DNA of 47,206 nt, from assembly GCA_003231645.1 (NCBI GenBank), contig QIIW01000037.1:1-47206 (forward strand). The letters are read 5' to 3'. The notes under the pieces are model-generated. The model was not told the origin of the DNA. It saw nothing but the letters and a program-made list of their open reading frames with translations, and made no database searches. Shown piece after piece: positions 8,661 through 17,008 of the stretch (position 1 is the stretch's first letter; each line of letters begins with the position of its first letter). The translations under genes and the position numbers were made by a program. This stretch comes from Acidimicrobiia bacterium. Lineage in GTDB: Bacteria; Actinomycetota; Acidimicrobiia; Acidimicrobiales; Aldehydirespiratoraceae.

Positions 8661-9422
8661 TTGCCGATCCCATTGCATGATCATCAGTTGGCTGCCGACC
8701 TCGCCGGGGAGGCCGGCCAGTTGCTCGTGGCCCTGCGCGAGCGCCTCCATTCCGAGGGTGCCCCCCCGCCGGTGATCAAATCCGAGGGCGATCGACGGTC
8801 CCACGAATACCTCATGGAGCGGCTCGCCGATGTCCGTCCCGATGACGCCGTTCTCTCGGAGGAAGGCGCCGACGACGCGGCCCGACTCGACGCCGAGCGC
8901 ACGTGGATAGTCGACCCGCTCGACGGCACCCGCGAGTTCTCCGAAGTACCCCGAACCGACTGGGCGGTTCACGTCGCGTTGGTGATCGACAACCGTCCGG
9001 TGGCCGGGGCCGTGGCACTGCCCGGCCTGGGAATGGTGTTGTCCACCGCCGACACGCCAACGCTCTCCGAGCACGCCGCGGACCCCCCGAGGATCATTGT
9101 CTCGCGCACGCGGCCACCGGCGGCCGCGACCCACGTGGCCGAGGTGCTCGGAGCTGAACTGGTCGAGATGGGGTCGGCCGGCGCCAAGACGATGGCGGTG
9201 ATCCGGGGGGAGTGTGAGATCTATGCCCACAGTGGCGGCCAATACGAATGGGACTCGTGTGCACCGGTTGCCGTCGCCGTCGCCGCCGGATGTCATGTGA
9301 GCCGAATCGACGGTTCCGAACTGCTCTACAACCAGTCCGATCCCTACCTCCCGGATCTGCTGGTTTGCCGACCGGAATTGGCGGCGGCCACTCTCGAAGC
9401 CCTGGCCTCTTTCGAACACTGA
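8661..9422 (+). CDS. cysQ: 3'(2'),5'-bisphosphate nucleotidase (CysQ)
   Basis: A 253-aa inositol-monophosphatase-fold phosphatase that removes the 3' phosphate of PAP or PAPS. PAP is a by-product of sulfation and of PAPS reduction. The metal motif DPLDGT is at residues 85-90, preceded by the acidic LSEEGAD, and the second half has YEWDSCAP. I propose the TTG at 8661 as start because GGAGG (8649-8653) stands 7 nt ahead; another TTG lies four codons downstream. The frame is open further upstream but reads unlike the family. Its divergence from cysDNC supports a role in balancing PAPS/PAP. Confidence 0.9.
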   Translation: MPIPLHDHQLAADLAGEAGQLLVALRERLHSEGAPPPVIKSEGDRRSHEYLMERLADVRPDDAVLSEEGADDAARLDAERTWIVDPLDGTREFSEVPRTDWAVHVALVIDNRPVAGAVALPGLGMVLSTADTPTLSEHAADPPRIIVSRTRPPAAATHVAEVLGAELVEMGSAGAKTMAVIRGECEIYAHSGGQYEWDSCAPVAVAVAAGCHVSRIDGSELLYNQSDPYLPDLLVCRPELAAATLEALASFEH

Positions 9423-9429
9423 TGCCCGG

Positions 9430-9435
9430 CAGACT
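9430..9435 (+). promoter_or_regulatory. Possible -10 element (CAGACT) of the ABC1-kinase gene
   Basis: CAGACT lies 6 nt before the ATG at 9442. The same hexamer at the same spacing precedes the nuclease gene at 19067. Weak match to a -10 consensus. Confidence 0.25.
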
Positions 9436-9441
9436 GTCGGG

Positions 9442-11046
9442 ATGATCCCGCAGAACACGCCGCCGGAGCCCCCGGTCCCGATCGACTCCGATCGGTGGGC
9501 GTTCACCGACGACGGCCCGTGGAACGTGGTCCTCGACGAACTCGAATGGAGGCCCGGAGTCGCCGGGCTGAGAGCCGAGGCCGAGCGGCGCCTTCCGGCG
9601 ATGATCAACCCGTCCCGCCGGTTTCCGGGACGTCGGGTTTTCACGGTCGCCGGACATCTGGGACGCGCCGTGGTCCCGTGGGTGCTCGTCAAGCGCCGCC
9701 GGGGTGGCGCCGAATCACGAGCCGACCTGTCTCTGCGGCTCCGCAAGGCGGCCGAAAAGCTCGGGCCCACCTACATCAAGCTCGGCCAGATCATTTCGAG
9801 CGGCGAGGGTATCTTCCCGGCCGAACTCGTCGCCGAGTTCGCGAAATGCCGCGACCAGGTGCCGGCCGAGCGGTTCTCGACGGTTCGCGAAGTGGTCGAG
9901 GCGGATCTCGGCGCCCCTCTCGAATCGGTCTTCGCAACCTTCGCCCGGGTCCCGATCGCCGCCGCATCGATCGCCCAGGTCCACAAGGCCACGCTGATCG
10001 ACGGTACACGGGTGGTGGTGAAGGTGCAGCGCCCCACCGTCGACCTGCTGGTGCACCAGGACCTCCGCACGATGGCGTGGCTGGCCCCGATATTCGTGGG
10101 ACGGATCCCGGTCGCCGCCCTCGCCAACCCTCCGGCATTGGTCGAGGTGTTCGCCCACACCATCAGCGAGGAACTCGACTTTCGGATCGAGGCCGACAAC
10201 ATGCTCGATGTCGCCCGGGTCTTCTCCGAACTCGGCCAACACCAGTTCGTCGTCCCGCGACCGCACCCGACGCTCGTCACCCGTCGGGTCCTGGTCATGG
10301 AGTGCCTCGACGGTTTCAAGTTCGACGACCTCGACTCCTACGAGCTGCACGGGCTCGACACCCATGCGATAGTGCGAGCATCGATGATCGGGTTCATGGA
10401 GGGGGCCCTGATCCACGGGATCTTTCACGGCGACCTACATGGCGGCAACCTCTTCACCCGGCCCGACGGCCGCACTGTGCTGCTCGACTTCGGCATCACC
10501 GGCCGGATGAGCGAGAAACGCCGGCTCGCGTTCGTGAGACTCCTGATCAGTGGAATGATGAACGACTCGCTCGGGCAGCTCGCGGCGATCCGCGATCTGG
10601 GTGCGTTGCCCGACGACACCGACATCGAGGCCGTTGCCCGCGATCTCGGCATGTTCGACGAGGTCGTCGACCCCACCACCATGTCGCCGGAACAACTCGT
10701 CAATGAACTCCAACGAGTCGTGAAGGCGCTGCTCGGTTACGGGGCACGCATGCCCAAGGAACTCATGCTGTTCGTGAAGAACATGGTGTTTCTCGACGGG
10801 GCCATCGCCAGATTGGCGCCCGACCTCGATCTCCTGGCCGAGATCGGTCACATCGCCGAGTATTTCGCGACCCGCCACGGAGCCGAACTCGCCGCGCAGG
10901 TGGGAATGGACCCCGACGACTACGAGTTCGACGAACGCGGGATCAAGGCGGCGTTCGGGATCGACGACACGGTCGAGACCATGACCTACCGTCAGCTCCA
11001 GGAGCGCCGCGAGCTCATCCGGCGGCGGCTGCGCACCGGCTCGTGA
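9442..11046 (+). CDS. ABC1/UbiB-family atypical kinase
   Basis: A 534-aa member of the ABC1 (AarF/UbiB/COQ8) family, atypical protein-kinase-like ATPases linked to isoprenoid-lipid metabolism. The diagnostic KxGQ motif is in TYIKLGQIIS, the alanine-rich nucleotide loop in AAASIAQVH, the lysine in VVVKVQRP, the catalytic HGDLHGGN near residue 331 and the metal motif LLDFGITG. UbiB proteins often end in two transmembrane helices; none is evident here, and the protein ends in a basic stretch. Ubiquinone is not expected in an actinobacterium, so a menaquinone or other prenyl-lipid role is more likely. It lies 20 bp upstream of nucS. Confidence 0.88.
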   Translation: MIPQNTPPEPPVPIDSDRWAFTDDGPWNVVLDELEWRPGVAGLRAEAERRLPAMINPSRRFPGRRVFTVAGHLGRAVVPWVLVKRRRGGAESRADLSLRLRKAAEKLGPTYIKLGQIISSGEGIFPAELVAEFAKCRDQVPAERFSTVREVVEADLGAPLESVFATFARVPIAAASIAQVHKATLIDGTRVVVKVQRPTVDLLVHQDLRTMAWLAPIFVGRIPVAALANPPALVEVFAHTISEELDFRIEADNMLDVARVFSELGQHQFVVPRPHPTLVTRRVLVMECLDGFKFDDLDSYELHGLDTHAIVRASMIGFMEGALIHGIFHGDLHGGNLFTRPDGRTVLLDFGITGRMSEKRRLAFVRLLISGMMNDSLGQLAAIRDLGALPDDTDIEAVARDLGMFDEVVDPTTMSPEQLVNELQRVVKALLGYGARMPKELMLFVKNMVFLDGAIARLAPDLDLLAEIGHIAEYFATRHGAELAAQVGMDPDDYEFDERGIKAAFGIDDTVETMTYRQLQERRELIRRRLRTGS

Positions 11047-11055
11047 ATCGGCACG

Positions 11056-11061
11056 TATCGT
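11056..11061 (+). promoter_or_regulatory. Putative leaderless -10 box (TATCGT) of nucS
   Basis: TATCGT ends 6 nt before the nucS ATG, with no ribosome-binding site between. The spacing puts the transcription start at or next to the start codon. Confidence 0.4.
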
Positions 11062-11067
11062 CAACGG

Positions 11068-11733
11068 ATGCGCCTCGTCATCGCCCGATGCACAGTCGAC
11101 TACGAGGGCCGACTGCGGGCCCACCTTCCGGAGGCCACACGACTGGTGATGGTGAAGGCCGACGGTTGTGTGGCGATCCACGCCGACGGGGGTGCCTACA
11201 AGCCTCTCAACTGGATGAACTCACCGAATCGTCTGGTCATGGACGACCACACCGGCGTGTGGACGGTTCGCAGCCCCAAGGGTGACGTGCTCACGATCAC
11301 GCTCCACGAGGTCTTCTCCGACACCGCCCACGATCTCGGGGTCGACCCGGGCCTCCGGAAGGATGGCGTCGAAGCCCACCTCCAAGAACTTCTCGCCGAC
11401 CATCCCGGTTCGATCGCCGACGGGCTGCGCCTCGTCCGCCGAGAGTTTCCGACCGACATCGGACCGGTCGATCTCATGTGTCGCGACGCCCACGGCGTGG
11501 CGGTGGCCATCGAAGTCAAGCGGCGGGGTGAGATCGACGGCGTCGAGCAACTCACCCGATACCTCGACTTCCTCAACCGGGATCCGACACTGAGCCCGGT
11601 GCGCGGAGTGTTCGTCGCCCAGGTGATCAAGCCCCAGGCCAAGGTCCTCGCCGCCGACCGCGAGATCGACTGTGTCGAGGTCGACTACGACGAGTTGCGG
11701 GGCATCGAGTCGCCCAACCTGAAACTGTTCTGA
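11068..11733 (+). CDS. nucS: Mismatch-specific endonuclease NucS (EndoMS)
   Basis: A 221-aa RecB-like nuclease that cuts both strands at G-T, G-G and T-T mismatches. It supports the MutS/MutL-independent mismatch repair of actinobacteria and archaea. The N-terminal domain (about 1-100) is the DNA-binding and dimerisation part. The catalytic residues of the restriction-like core appear as Asp135, Glu149, Lys151 and Gln161. The extreme C-terminus NLKLF (217-221) fits the sliding-clamp-binding motif by which NucS is known to be activated. It has a likely leaderless promoter inside the gap after the ABC1-kinase gene. The ATG has no Shine-Dalgarno sequence. Confidence 0.95.
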   Translation: MRLVIARCTVDYEGRLRAHLPEATRLVMVKADGCVAIHADGGAYKPLNWMNSPNRLVMDDHTGVWTVRSPKGDVLTITLHEVFSDTAHDLGVDPGLRKDGVEAHLQELLADHPGSIADGLRLVRREFPTDIGPVDLMCRDAHGVAVAIEVKRRGEIDGVEQLTRYLDFLNRDPTLSPVRGVFVAQVIKPQAKVLAADREIDCVEVDYDELRGIESPNLKLF

Positions 11734-11749
11734 ACGAGCGATCCCGCCG

Positions 11750-13477
11750 ATGAGCAGCCGAAAGCCGAGACCCAGGAAAACACGACGGGTACTGTCGGTC
11801 GCGATCGGCATCCTCGTGGTCCTACCCATGGCCGTCGTGATCGGGTGGCTGATCGACGACGTGGCGCTCGGGCACGACGTGCCCCGTGGTGCCGTCGTGG
11901 CCGGTATCGACATCGGGGCAACCGATCGCAGCGACGCGACAGCGCTACTCGAAGCCTCGCCGATCGGTGACCGGCGAATCGAGTTGAGATGGGCGGGCCG
12001 ATCGCTCGTACGGACCTCTTCGGAGCTCGGAGTCTCGATCGACACCGAAGCCACCCTCGACGATGTCACCGACCGTGGCCCGGCCGCATCCAGGCCACTC
12101 CGTTGGTTTCGGTCGCTCCTCGACGATCACATCACGGCACCCACGCTCGCGGTCGACGACTCTTTACTCGGCGCCCTCTTCACCACCGGCGAAGGATCGG
12201 CGTTCGGCATCCGATTCGGCCTACCCCAGATCGAATTGGACAATGGCGCGTTCGTGGCGGTCTCGGAGGCATTGGTTCCCCAGGTCGACGTCGGGGCACT
12301 GGACCGGGCGCTGATCGAGGCCACCCTCACCTCCGCCGATCAGCGTCAGCCGCTCGAGGTGCCGAGTCTCGGCCGACGCACGGTCGACACCGCCGGTACC
12401 GATCTGGCCGAGCGCGCCAACGTGCTCACCGAGGGCGGGATCGGTGTCTCACTACTCGGATCCACACAGGCTTTCCACATTCCCCAGACCACGCTGCGTT
12501 CATGGGTGGTCTTTGGTGGCACGCGGCAGAGTCCCGAGGTCACCGTCGACTCCACCGCCGCACTCGGAGTGCTCCGATCGCTGTTCGTCGGACTCGGCCA
12601 GGCAGGAGAGCAGTCGCGGTTCGTCGTCGATTTCCTCGGCGGAGTCAACATCGCCGGCGGAGCAGCGGGAAGCGTGTGTTGTCAGTCCGATTCGGGCGAG
12701 TTGATCCTGGCCGCACTCGAGTCCGGGCAACGGTCGGTCCAGCTCAGGCCGGAAGAAGACCCGAGGGCGAAGGGTGTCGCCTGGGCCGAGTCGCTCGGTG
12801 TCAAGGAGTTGGTCGGCCAGTTCACCACCAACTTCAGGGCCGGGCAGACGCGCGTCACCAACATCGACCGCATTGCCGAAATCACCCGGGGCGCCCTGAT
12901 CGAGCCCGACGACACCTTCTCGATCAACGAGTTCGTGGGTCCGCGCACCCGTGAGAACGGGTTCGTGTCGGCGGGCGTGATATCCAACGGCGTATTCGAC
13001 AGCTCAGTCGGCGGCGGCATCTCGCAATACGCCACAACGCTCTTCAACGCGGCCTTCTTCGCCGGACTCGATTTCGGTGAATACCAGAGCCACTCGATTT
13101 ACATCTCGAGATACCCCTACGGCCGCGAGGCGACGATGTCGTTTCCTCATCCCGATCTGCAGATCATCAACAACACCCCCTACGGGGTCCTCATATGGCC
13201 CACCACCACCGAGGACTCGATCACCGTGTCTCTCTACTCCACGAGGTGGGTGGTGGGGGAACAGACCGGGCAAACCAAACGTGCCGAAGGCGTGGCGTGC
13301 ACCCGCGTGACCACCGAGCGGACCCGCACCTGGGTCGGCGACGGTCGCACCGAGACCGACACGGTCACCGCCCGGTACCGGCCGGTCGGCGTGGCCTGCA
13401 ACGGGTCGTCGAGTGTCCCGACCACCACCACACTCCCTCCGACCACCACGACCACGACCACGACGGCCGCTCCATGA
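11750..13477 (+). CDS. VanW family membrane-anchored protein with Thr-rich C-terminus
   Basis: A 575-aa protein. It starts with a short basic segment and a single membrane helix (about residues 15-35), which puts the rest outside the cell. The middle resembles peptidoglycan-binding modules that often precede VanW domains. The VanW domain begins near residue 365, with FTTNFRAGQTRVTNI, LIEPDDTFSINEFVGPRT, GGGISQYATTLFNAAFFAG and HSIYISRYPYGREAT. VanW's biochemical role is unknown; the name comes from vancomycin-resistance clusters. The C-terminus is a low-complexity run of threonine (TTTTLPPTTTTTTTT) written in ACC/ACG codons, perhaps a wall-spanning or glycosylated spacer. Its TGA overlaps the next ATG (ATGA). 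Confidence 0.85.
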   Translation: MSSRKPRPRKTRRVLSVAIGILVVLPMAVVIGWLIDDVALGHDVPRGAVVAGIDIGATDRSDATALLEASPIGDRRIELRWAGRSLVRTSSELGVSIDTEATLDDVTDRGPAASRPLRWFRSLLDDHITAPTLAVDDSLLGALFTTGEGSAFGIRFGLPQIELDNGAFVAVSEALVPQVDVGALDRALIEATLTSADQRQPLEVPSLGRRTVDTAGTDLAERANVLTEGGIGVSLLGSTQAFHIPQTTLRSWVVFGGTRQSPEVTVDSTAALGVLRSLFVGLGQAGEQSRFVVDFLGGVNIAGGAAGSVCCQSDSGELILAALESGQRSVQLRPEEDPRAKGVAWAESLGVKELVGQFTTNFRAGQTRVTNIDRIAEITRGALIEPDDTFSINEFVGPRTRENGFVSAGVISNGVFDSSVGGGISQYATTLFNAAFFAGLDFGEYQSHSIYISRYPYGREATMSFPHPDLQIINNTPYGVLIWPTTTEDSITVSLYSTRWVVGEQTGQTKRAEGVACTRVTTERTRTWVGDGRTETDTVTARYRPVGVACNGSSSVPTTTTLPPTTTTTTTTAAP

Positions 13478-14901
13478 CCGTCTCCACCTCGCACCAACCA
13501 CCGATCGGGTGCGACGATGAGCCGATGAGCAGTTGCGCAGGCGACGACCGCATGTCGGGTCTCGACACTCTCGTGTGGAACATCGAGACCGATCCCCGGC
13601 TGCGCTCCACCGTCACCGCCATCTTCTCCTTCGACGAGCCGATCGACCCGGCCGATTTGCGCCATCGACTCGACCGGGTGTCGAGGCTGGTCCCTCGCAT
13701 GCACCAACGGGTGGTCATCGACCCGCTGGCGATCGCCCCACCGCGCTGGGAGGTCGACCCCGACTTCTGCCTGGGAGTCCACTTTCGTGTCACCACGCTC
13801 GGTGGACAGGGCACGCCACGCCAACTGCACGATCTCACGGCGGCGATAAGCACCCAGGCACTCGACCGATCCCGGCCCTTGTGGGAGTTCACCCTCGTGA
13901 GGGGTTTGGCCGACGGCGGCTGTGCCCTCGTGGTCAAGGCCCACCACGCGCTCACCGATGGCGTCGGGGCGATCGAGCTGATGCTCGAACTCTGCGACCG
14001 CGAGGCATCTCTCGACCCGACAGAACCACTGATGCCGCCCCGCCCTGCACCCCCACCCCCGGGCTCGGGTTCGATCGACAGCGAACTCCGATACGAAGCC
14101 CGCAGGCTCCTCGGCGCGGTGGCGCGCACCATCGAATTGGTCACCGATGCCGCGGCCGATCCGATCGATGCCGCTCGCCGACTCGGCGCAACGATCAGTT
14201 CGGCTCGTCGGGTACTCACTCCGGTGTCCGGGCCGCAGAGTGGCATCATCGACAAACGGTCTCTCGATCTGGAGTTCCACTCGTTCACGGTGCCGCTCGG
14301 CGCGATGAAGCAGGCTGGGCATCGCGTCGGTGGAACCGTCAATGACGCCTTCATCGCGGCCATCGCCCTCGCGATCTCCGACTATCACCGTCGCTTCGGG
14401 GCGTCGCTCGAGTCGCTGAGGGTTTCGGTGCCGGTCAGTCGACGCGTCGAGGGCGACGGTGTCGGCAATCACTTCACGCCCGGCCGGATCCGGCTCGACA
14501 CGACCACCGACGACCCGGACGAGATGATGCGACGGACCCACCGAGAGGTCGATCTCCTTCGCCATGAACCCGCCAACGCCTTGATCGATCCGGCTGCCGG
14601 CCTGCTCCGCCTGATACCGACGGTTCTCCTGACCACCATCGCGTCGGCGCTGTTGGGCGGTATCGACATTGCGGCGTCCAACATTGCGGGCAGCCCGGTT
14701 CCTCTCCACCTCTGCGGCCGCAGGTTGACGGCGCTCATTCCGTTCGGGCCGCTGGTGGGATGTGCCACCAACATCACGATGGTGTCGTTCGACGGCACCG
14801 CCCATATCGGCGTCAACTGCGATCCGGCTGCGATCGACGATCCCGCCGGATTCACCGCCGATCTCAGATCGGCGTTCCGCAAGGTCCTCGGAGAGCGATG
14901 A
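13474..14901 (+). CDS. Wax ester synthase / diacylglycerol acyltransferase (WS/DGAT) family
   Basis: A 475-aa bifunctional acyltransferase homologue that would join acyl-CoA to a long-chain alcohol or diacylglycerol, making wax esters or triacylglycerol for storage. The catalytic HHxxxDG motif is HHALTDG at residues 157-163. DPRLRSTVTAIFSFD and the C-terminal SNIAGSPVPLHLCG also fit the family. I chose the ATG at 13474, which overlaps the VanW stop as ATGA. The ATG at 13525 (MSSCAGDDRMSG) is a credible alternative, because the first 17 residues look unconserved. Its stop overlaps the next gene, again as ATGA, so these genes are translationally coupled. Confidence 0.92.
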   Translation: MTVSTSHQPPIGCDDEPMSSCAGDDRMSGLDTLVWNIETDPRLRSTVTAIFSFDEPIDPADLRHRLDRVSRLVPRMHQRVVIDPLAIAPPRWEVDPDFCLGVHFRVTTLGGQGTPRQLHDLTAAISTQALDRSRPLWEFTLVRGLADGGCALVVKAHHALTDGVGAIELMLELCDREASLDPTEPLMPPRPAPPPPGSGSIDSELRYEARRLLGAVARTIELVTDAAADPIDAARRLGATISSARRVLTPVSGPQSGIIDKRSLDLEFHSFTVPLGAMKQAGHRVGGTVNDAFIAAIALAISDYHRRFGASLESLRVSVPVSRRVEGDGVGNHFTPGRIRLDTTTDDPDEMMRRTHREVDLLRHEPANALIDPAAGLLRLIPTVLLTTIASALLGGIDIAASNIAGSPVPLHLCGRRLTALIPFGPLVGCATNITMVSFDGTAHIGVNCDPAAIDDPAGFTADLRSAFRKVLGER

Positions 14902-16109
14902 CCGCCGACATCGACATCGCTGTCATCGGAGCCGGGCCGGCCGGATCGGCGGCAGCGATGATCTTGGCCCGCGCCGGTCGCCAGGTGGTCCTGTTCGACA
15001 AGGCGACGTTTCCGAGGGACAAGTGTTGCGGCGACGGACTCACCGCGCTCGCGCTACGGGAGCTCGAAGCGCTCGGGCTGCAGCCGTCGAGCGTCGACTC
15101 ATGGAACCCGGTCGATCGCTTCATGGTCCGCTCGCCATCGGGACGAGAATCCACGTACCTCCTGCCGTGCGATGCGGGGCACTACGCGGCCGTGGCTCGT
15201 CGAGTCGATCTCGACGCGGCGCTGCTCGAGATGGCCGGAGACGCAGGGGCTCAGGTCCGCGAGTCCGACGCTCTCCGCAACGCCGTCGCCGATGACGACG
15301 GAGTCACGCTGACGCTGCGCGCCACGGGGAAGGTCACGGCCAGGCACGTGATCGGCGCCGACGGTGTGTGGTCGCCGCTGCGCCGGGCACTCGGTCTGGC
15401 CATCGACGGCTACCGCGGCGACGCACACGCATTCCGCCAGTATTTCGACGACGTCGGGCCGCGGGCCGCAACCGAAATGGTGATCTGGTTCGAACCTTCC
15501 ATGCTCCCCGGCTACGCGTGGTCGTTTCCCCTGCCGAACCGAACTGCCAACGTCGGCTTCGGGATCCATCGGGGCGGACAGGTTTCGATCCACGAAATGA
15601 GGCAGCTCTGGAACGACTTGCTCGACGAGCCCCACGTGAAGGACTTCCTCGGCCCGGATGCCTCGGGGATCGGTACCCACAAGGCGTGGCCGATCCCGGC
15701 GCGGGTCGGTCAGATTCCCCTCGTCGGCCCCCGAACCCTGTTCGTCGGAGATGCCGCGGCAGTCACCGATCCGATGACGGGTGAGGGAATCGGTCAGGCT
15801 CTTCTCAGCGGCCGGCTCGCGGCGGAGTCGATCATCGCCGGCGACCACCCGTCGGCCTCCTACGAGAGACGGGTTCGGGCCGAGTTGGTGGCCGATCACC
15901 GCCTGGGGCGCGCCATCATCCCACTTCTGGCCCGACGACGAGCGGTCGATTCGGCTCTGCGTCTCACCGCCACCAGCAAATGGACCCGCCGAAGTTTCGC
16001 CCGCTGGATGTTCGAGGACTACCCGCGTGCCATGATCGCGACGCCACGCCGCTGGCACCGCGGAATGTTCACGGGTCCCGGCTCCTTCGCCCGGGATCTC
16101 GGCCACTGA
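14898..16109 (+). CDS. Geranylgeranyl-reductase family FAD-dependent oxidoreductase
   Basis: A 403-aa flavoprotein of the geranylgeranyl reductase branch of the PHBH-like monooxygenase superfamily. Members reduce double bonds of prenyl chains, for example in menaquinone or isoprenoid lipids. The FAD dinucleotide-binding motif VIGAGPAGSAAA is at about residues 8-19. FPRDKCCGDGLT carries the conserved cysteine pattern, and GDAAAVTDPMTGEGIGQAL is the second FAD motif. The start at 14898 overlaps the acyltransferase stop. Placement between a DGAT and a PAP2 phosphatase suggests lipid modification, but the substrate is not determinable from sequence. Confidence 0.9.
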   Translation: MTADIDIAVIGAGPAGSAAAMILARAGRQVVLFDKATFPRDKCCGDGLTALALRELEALGLQPSSVDSWNPVDRFMVRSPSGRESTYLLPCDAGHYAAVARRVDLDAALLEMAGDAGAQVRESDALRNAVADDDGVTLTLRATGKVTARHVIGADGVWSPLRRALGLAIDGYRGDAHAFRQYFDDVGPRAATEMVIWFEPSMLPGYAWSFPLPNRTANVGFGIHRGGQVSIHEMRQLWNDLLDEPHVKDFLGPDASGIGTHKAWPIPARVGQIPLVGPRTLFVGDAAAVTDPMTGEGIGQALLSGRLAAESIIAGDHPSASYERRVRAELVADHRLGRAIIPLLARRRAVDSALRLTATSKWTRRSFARWMFEDYPRAMIATPRRWHRGMFTGPGSFARDLGH

Positions 16110-16130
16110 GTCAGCGCCGCGCCCACGACC

Positions 16131-16136
16131 TACTCT
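16131..16136 (+). promoter_or_regulatory. Putative leaderless -10 box (TACTCT) of the PAP2 gene
   Basis: TACTCT lies 8 nt before the GTG at 16145 in a 35-bp gap that has no Shine-Dalgarno sequence. Confidence 0.35.
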
Positions 16137-16144
16137 CTGACACC

Positions 16145-16729
16145 GTGAGCAGTCCCGATACCAGGCCCGACGACATCGGCGAGCCGAGGCCGGTTCGCGA
16201 ACCGGGGGCCACCGGCTTTCTGGCCGGTGTCGACCGTGTCGACGCGGTCGTCGACCGATGGTGGGACTCCCTGCGCGGGCATCCGGTCGTCGACCGGCTC
16301 TTCTACACCGCCTCGGAGGCCGCCGACTTCTCGCTCCTCTGGCACTGCGGCGGGGTCATCGAGGCCATCATCGAGGATGACCCGATGGTGGCGGTGAAGA
16401 TGAGTGCTGCCCTCGGGATCGAGTCGGCGCTGATCAACGGAGCGGCGAAGTCGCTGTTTCGCCGTGGCCGACCCATTCATGAGACGCAACGGCCTCTGCA
16501 CGTCCGCCGACCCAGGACCAGCAGCTTCCCCAGCGGCCATGCCTCGGCGGCGATGGTGGCTGCGGCAATGCTCTCACGTCACGGCAACACGGGGGCCTGG
16601 TATGCGCTGGCCGGCGTGGTCGCAGCCAGTCGCGTCCACGTGCGTCTGCACCACACATCCGATGTCGTCGGCGGCTTGGCGGCCGGTGCCGTGCTGGGCG
16701 CGCTGGCGCGCCGAGTTGTCGATCAGTGA
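16145..16729 (+). CDS. PAP2-family phosphatase
   Basis: A 194-aa protein of the type 2 phosphatidic-acid phosphatase superfamily. The three-part active site is complete: KSLFRRGRP (KX6RP), SFPSGH (PSGH) and SRVHVRLHHTSD (SRX5HX3D). Such enzymes dephosphorylate phosphatidate, prenyl diphosphates or related lipids at the membrane. The hydrophobic segments around the motifs are short. GTG at 16145 is the likely start, as the first in-frame initiator after a plausible -10 element. Phosphatidate phosphatase activity would supply diacylglycerol to the WS/DGAT two genes upstream, but an undecaprenyl-phosphate or prenyl-lipid role is equally possible. It overlaps the end of a small convergent gene by 7 bp. 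Confidence 0.85.
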   Translation: MSSPDTRPDDIGEPRPVREPGATGFLAGVDRVDAVVDRWWDSLRGHPVVDRLFYTASEAADFSLLWHCGGVIEAIIEDDPMVAVKMSAALGIESALINGAAKSLFRRGRPIHETQRPLHVRRPRTSSFPSGHASAAMVAAAMLSRHGNTGAWYALAGVVAASRVHVRLHHTSDVVGGLAAGAVLGALARRVVDQ

Positions 16730-16896
16730 ACGCCGGCAGGTTCCGCCGCAGCGGTCGCCAACAGCGACCTCAAGTCGAGGAGAAGGTCGGTGACCTCGGT
16801 GCCCGACACCAGCTCGCGCCGGCTCAGACCGACGAGAACGCGGTCGATCACCTCGAGCGCCTCTTCTATCCGACCGGCGTCGATTGTGTCGGTCAT
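16723..16896 (-). CDS. Small helical protein of 57 aa, function unknown
   Basis: An open frame of 57 codons that reads MTDTIDAGRIEEALEVIDRV at its start and ends in AAAEPAGVH. It is acidic, contains heptad-like leucine/valine spacing and looks like a two-helix protein. AAGGTG stands a few bases before its ATG, which fits a ribosome-binding site. No family is recognised. It overlaps the PAP2 stop by 7 bp tail to tail and diverges from the mug gene. Support is the ribosome-binding site, plausible amino-acid composition and lack of any competing gene; comparison with relatives would settle it. Confidence 0.55.
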   Translation of the reverse strand: MTDTIDAGRIEEALEVIDRVLVGLSRRELVSGTEVTDLLLDLRSLLATAAAEPAGVH

Positions 16897-16996
16897 GCAC
16901 CTTGACTTTCGTTCGTGTCGGACGCCCCGGTGGGCCCACCACGAATCCTAGGCGCGACTCGGGTTCTGGGCGGGTCGCCGTGGGACGCAGCCGCCG

Positions 16997-17002
16997 TACG
17001 AT
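16997..17002 (+). promoter_or_regulatory. Putative leaderless -10 box (TACGAT) of the mug gene
   Basis: TACGAT ends 6 nt before the GTG at 17009. There is no Shine-Dalgarno sequence. Confidence 0.35.
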
Positions 17003-17008
17003 CGACCG

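Noticed and set aside
13234..14805. 523-codon open frame opposite the WS/DGAT gene
   Set aside because: Shadow of a real acyltransferase with the HHxxxDG motif; composition is arginine/valine-rich and unlike a protein.
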